64,000 nucleotides of DNA, taken from Isotricha intestinalis. Its lineage: Eukaryota > Ciliophora > Litostomatea > Vestibuliferida > Isotrichidae. The translations under genes and the position numbers were made by a program. The stretch lies in the NCBI GenBank assembly GCA_023807065.1, contig JAJJLU010003465.1, positions 43,860 through 107,859 on the forward strand, given 5' to 3'. Shown here piece by piece: positions 60,994 through 64,000 of the stretch (position 1 is the stretch's first letter; every line of letters starts with the position of its first letter). Under the pieces are notes generated by a model. It had not been told where the DNA came from and searched no databases. It was given only the letters and a program-made list of their open reading frames with translations.

Positions 60994-62229
60994 TTATTTA
61001 TTCTCAAAATTATCATTTATTAAATTATTATTTTCTTTTGAATTTTCTTTATTTTCATTAAAATTATTATTATTTTCTTCAGTACTTTCATCATTACTAA
61101 TATCATCTTTACTACTATTATTATTATTTTTTATATTAAAAACTTCATTACTACTTGAATTTTTAGAATTTGGTGCTTTTAAATCTTGTAATTTATATTT
61201 AACAATCTCAGGTATAATTTCATCCTTTTTATTGAAAACATAAAATAAATTTAAATTATCATCAATTCCAAAAAAAGTATTTTTATCAAAATTACAAACT
61301 GAATTTGAATCACAAAATGTTTCTTTAAATTTTTCATCAACCAAAATTTCTTCAACACTATTTTGAATAGTTTTAACTTCATCATCATTTTCAGCCGAAG
61401 AATTTTTTCTTTTTAACTTCATAAAAGTAAACAAAATTAAATTATTTAAAAATTCACTTTTTTCATTTTTTCCTCCAAATAAATAAATATGACCGATATC
61501 AATTCCATTAAAACACAAAGATGAATTTCTTTTTAATAAATTAGAATTCCAACCTTCAGAAACAGAAATAATTTCCCATTGAATAAAATATTTAGAATAA
61601 ATTCTCAAAATATTATTATGAATAATATTTTCATTATAATCAAATCCTCCAAATAAATATAAATAATCACTTCTTTTATCATAACAAAGTGAACAATTAA
61701 ATCTTTCATTTGGTAAACTATCAATTTCTTTCCATCTTTCTGATCTAATTGAATATATTTCACAACTTTTTTCTTTTTTTCCTCCAATAACTACTAAATT
61801 TAATTCCTTTGTTATTGCCATTGAAGGATAATAATGATGTTTATTTGAATTTATTAAAACCGTTGAATTATCATTACTTATTTTTTTATTCAAATTTATT
61901 GATATTAAATTCGAACTTCCTATTTCCTCTTCTTCGTTACTTCCACATAAAAATATATAGTTATTGTAATATAATTGACTTATTCCTTTTAAATTTTTCA
62001 ATATTCTAATATCTATATTATTTTCTTTATGCTGTCTTTTCTCTAAGTTATAACTTAGTAATTTAAATTCTCCTTTTGTATCTTCTTCATCAAGATCAAA
62101 AATTGATTCGTATTTTCTATATATTATTTTGTATATTTTTTTTAAAGAATTTTTTTGTGTTCTATAGGATTTATATTTTAAATTGATAATTTTTTACATT
62201 TCAACTTTTATATTGTTTGTTTGTCCCAT
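60994..62229 (-). CDS. Kelch-repeat protein with spliced N-terminus
   Basis: The long frame has no ATG at its 5' end. Extending upstream leads to a 36-nt GTA...TAG intron (62162-62197) and a first exon, 62198-62229, coding MGQTNNIKVEI. The total is 399 residues and it again starts MG, suggesting myristoylation. Kelch-type blades are visible: HHYYPSMAITKELNLVVIGG, EIYSIRSERWKEIDSLP with CSLCYDKRSDYLYLFGGF, and SSLCFNGIDIGHIYLFGG. A beta-propeller binding role is expected. The last 75 residues are Asn/Ser/Glu low complexity. It is divergent from POC1 with only 51 bp between start codons. Partner proteins are unknown. Confidence 0.7.
62162..62197 (-). other. Probable tiny intron, 36 nt, GTA...TAG
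   Basis: On the minus strand it begins GTAAAAAATT and ends ATCCTATAG, and it includes an in-frame stop just after the donor. Removal joins the ATG-bearing exon to the kelch frame (junction codon AT|A). Confidence 0.65.
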
Positions 62230-62280
62230 TTTCAAAAAATTTTATTTTTTAATAAAAAAATTTACAAAAAAAATATAAAA
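62230..62280. promoter_or_regulatory. 51-bp divergent start region (kelch / POC1)
   Basis: Only 51 bp of almost pure A+T separate the inferred kelch ATG (62229, minus) from the POC1 ATG (62281, plus). Both leaders and any promoter elements must fit here or overlap coding DNA. No discrete motif is recognised. Confidence 0.4.
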
Positions 62281-63558
62281 ATGTTATCAACAACACTTCA
62301 AAACAAAAAGACTTTTCAATCTCAAATAAATCCTTTAGAACAAGAAAGTATGATTCCTCAACCTCAATTTCTTCGTCTTTTAAAATATCACACAGACACA
62401 ATAACATCAATAGCATTTAACTCAAACAACAAGCAATTAATATCATCATCATATGATAATAGAGTAATGGTATGGGATTTAACATCATTAAAGCAATTAC
62501 CATCAATAGGAATAGGACATACATCATTAATAAATGATATTTCCATATCACCAAATGGATTTTTATTCGCATCAGCTTCTTCAGATCATACTGTTCGTTT
62601 ATGGTCAAATACATATGATTATTCAAGTGAAAAAAGAAGAATACAAAGTCAAGTTTTAAAATTTCATACTGCTCCTGTTAAAAGTGTTGATTTTTCATGT
62701 GATTCTAGATTAGTTTGTAGTTGTTCTGATGATAAAACAGTGAAAATAATAGGAGTTTCAGATAAGAGATTAAAAGCAAATTTCACAGGACATAATAATT
62801 GGGTAAAAACATGTCGTTTTAGTAAAGATGCAAAAATAATAGCATCAGGTTCAGACGATAAAACACTTAGATTATGGGATGTTCAAATGAAAAAGGAAGC
62901 ATATAATTATGAAAATGAACATAAAGGTTCTGTTAATTGTGTAAGATTCCATCCAGATAATTCATGTATAGCTACAGCATGTTTCGATTCTAAAATTCGT
63001 CTTTTTGATGTTCGTTCAAAAAGAACAGTACAAATATATTCATATCACAATAAACCAGCAACATGTGTATCATTTCATCCAAATGGAATGTTCCTTAGTT
63101 CAACATCATATGATGGAACAATTAAAATATATGATTTAAGAATAGGTGATATTTTATTCACTTTAAATGCTCATGAAAGTGCAGTTATGTGTTGTGCTTT
63201 CTCTCAATTTGGTGATTATTTCGCAAGTGGAGGACTCGATTCTCAAATTGTTTTATGGAAAAGTAATTTAGAATCTTATAGTAATTTACCTGAAAAAATT
63301 ATTGGAAATTTTGATGATAATCTTTCTCCTACTTCAAGTAAACCTTTCAGTTCAGAAACTGGATTAAATTATAAGAAAACTACTTCTCAAAAAAAAAATG
63401 CCAGTGAAGGATTAACTAATGTTTTTGATAAAATGGTCACACAAATGGATATGATTACTTCCTCTTTTGTTAATTTTGAAAAAAGAATCAGTAAAATGGA
63501 AGAATTAGTTGATGAAATGAATGAAGAAGATGAAAAAAAATTGAAAGATATGAATTAA
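62281..63558 (+). CDS. POC1: POC1-like centriolar WD40 protein
   Basis: The first true ATG is at 62281 (MLSTTLQNKKTFQ), giving 425 residues. An in-frame TTG upstream is not a credible start. Seven WD40 blades cover about residues 35-330: HTDTITSIAFNSNNKQLISS, VMVWDL, then DHTVRLWSN, DDKTVKIIG, DDKTLRLWDV, SKIRLFDVRS, DGTIKIYDLR and SQIVLWKS. The C-terminus is a coiled coil (about 385-425, MVTQMDMITSSFVNFEKRI), the POC1 motif. POC1 stabilises centrioles and basal bodies and is conserved in ciliated eukaryotes, including Tetrahymena. The length suits the family (400-480). A generic WD40 protein is the alternative, but blade order plus the coiled-coil tail favour POC1. Confidence 0.85.
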   Translation: MLSTTLQNKKTFQSQINPLEQESMIPQPQFLRLLKYHTDTITSIAFNSNNKQLISSSYDNRVMVWDLTSLKQLPSIGIGHTSLINDISISPNGFLFASASSDHTVRLWSNTYDYSSEKRRIQSQVLKFHTAPVKSVDFSCDSRLVCSCSDDKTVKIIGVSDKRLKANFTGHNNWVKTCRFSKDAKIIASGSDDKTLRLWDVQMKKEAYNYENEHKGSVNCVRFHPDNSCIATACFDSKIRLFDVRSKRTVQIYSYHNKPATCVSFHPNGMFLSSTSYDGTIKIYDLRIGDILFTLNAHESAVMCCAFSQFGDYFASGGLDSQIVLWKSNLESYSNLPEKIIGNFDDNLSPTSSKPFSSETGLNYKKTTSQKKNASEGLTNVFDKMVTQMDMITSSFVNFEKRISKMEELVDEMNEEDEKKLKDMN

Positions 63559-63690
63559 GGAAATTTAAATTTTTTTCAATTAATACTTTTATTTTTTTTT
63601 TTCGAGATTATTTATTTAATTTTTTTTTGAATTTTTTTAAGTTTAAATTTGGATTTTTAAATTTTTATTTTTAAAATAAATATAGTAAAA

Positions 63691-64000
63691 ATGAAAAAGG
63701 AGGATATAAAAGAAGAAATTTTAATAATATCAAGACAAAAAAATAATGTAAAAGGGAAATTAATTTCTTTTTCTTTAGGAATGAATGAGAATAACACAGA
63801 CCAAAATTCATTTAGAACAATAAATGGATTAAAATTTAAAACAACAAAAAGTTCTCCTGATAAAACAGGTTTAATAAATGAAGATAAGAAAATATTTGAA
63901 CAAGTAAATATTTCTCAAAAGGAAACAGATGAATTTTTAAAGCAACAATTAATAAGAAAGAAAGAATTATTTACTTTAAAAAGAAAAAATTTATCAAATT
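63691..64000 (+). CDS. Start of a gene running off the right edge, function unknown
   Basis: An ATG at 63691 after an A-rich leader opens a frame that continues for 103 codons to the window end. The peptide is basic (MKKEDIKEEILIISRQKN, later ETDEFLKQQLIRKKELF) with no recognisable domain yet. Codon use is like that of neighbouring genes. It is the next plus-strand gene after POC1, 132 bp downstream. Confidence 0.55.
   Translation, partial: MKKEDIKEEILIISRQKNNVKGKLISFSLGMNENNTDQNSFRTINGLKFKTTKSSPDKTGLINEDKKIFEQVNISQKETDEFLKQQLIRKKELFTLKRKNLSN

Noticed and set aside
62221..62280. N-terminal extension of POC1 starting at TTG
   Set aside because: It needs a non-ATG start and gives a low-complexity peptide. 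The ATG at 62281 has an A-rich leader and the conserved POC1-type start. The interval also overlaps the start of the divergent kelch gene.
1..64000. CRISPR arrays, prophage, bacterial operons, transposase genes or telomeric repeats
   Set aside because: None seen. Gene families, tRNA type, introns and spacing are eukaryotic nuclear.

Overview
This window looks like nuclear DNA of a ciliate, or a close relative with the same gene repertoire. The DNA is extremely A+T-rich (roughly four fifths by eye) and genes are dense on both strands. Products are Lys/Asn-rich. Introns are few and tiny: three can be reconstructed at 34, 36 and 40 nt, each reading GTA...TAG. Ciliate-type families include TmcB-like PAS membrane proteins, an EF-hand calcium-dependent protein kinase, an STK32/YANK-like AGC kinase of a type frequent in ciliates, ULK4-like pseudokinases, POC1, and a coiled coil resembling dynein-arm docking proteins. 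The nuclear code appears standard for TAA and TAG. Of 25 intact gene ends I count 23 TAA, 2 TAG and no TGA. A standard-code, AT-rich ciliate such as a litostomatean (the rumen ciliate group) would fit, but that is inference.

Layout. 2-3091: C-terminal part of a TmcB-like gene entering from the left edge. About 3.3-4.8 kb: a decayed gene whose better-preserved paralogue lies at 50.2 kb. 5.1-9.98 kb: an LMBR1-like membrane protein, a coiled-coil protein and a C2H2 zinc-finger protein. 10.1-22.7 kb: a full-length TmcB-like gene (-), a broken membrane-protein gene, decayed coding DNA, then a ULK4-like pseudokinase gene (+). 22.8-27.8 kb: two unknown genes, a zinc-binding/propeller protein interrupted by a frame break, and ALG5. 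27.8-30.6 kb: gene-poor, with tRNA-Phe(GAA), a GC-richer inverted-repeat island and two gene relics. 30.6-33.8 kb: two paralogous multi-pass proteins with a Cys-containing ectodomain. 33.9-46.0 kb: a third TmcB-like gene (+) that meets, tail to tail, a truncated fourth one (-), which is itself head-to-head with a second ULK4-like pseudokinase. 46.1-64 kb: AP-1 gamma adaptin, a dual-specificity phosphatase, CDPK, cilia-type coiled-coil and small proteins, the STK32-like kinase, a kelch protein, POC1 and the start of one more gene.

The most striking architecture is a duplicated divergent pair, TmcB-like PAS protein plus ULK4-like pseudokinase, found at 10.1-22.7 kb and 38.7-46.0 kb. In the second copy the TmcB gene is cut at about residue 1133, exactly where it abuts another C-terminally truncated TmcB gene. 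This is either a real inversion/recombination breakpoint or an assembly misjoin. Several genes carry frame interruptions at TAA. Some are best explained by tiny introns. One, at 25.32 kb, is not, and could be an indel or +1 ribosomal frameshifting.

Functionally the window mixes signalling (Ca2+-dependent kinase, AGC kinase, pseudokinases, PAS sensors, phosphatase), trafficking (AP-1), glycosylation (ALG5) and probable ciliary/centriolar components. There are no operons, prophage, CRISPR arrays or recognisable transposase genes. All homology statements come from recognising motifs by eye; no database search was run.
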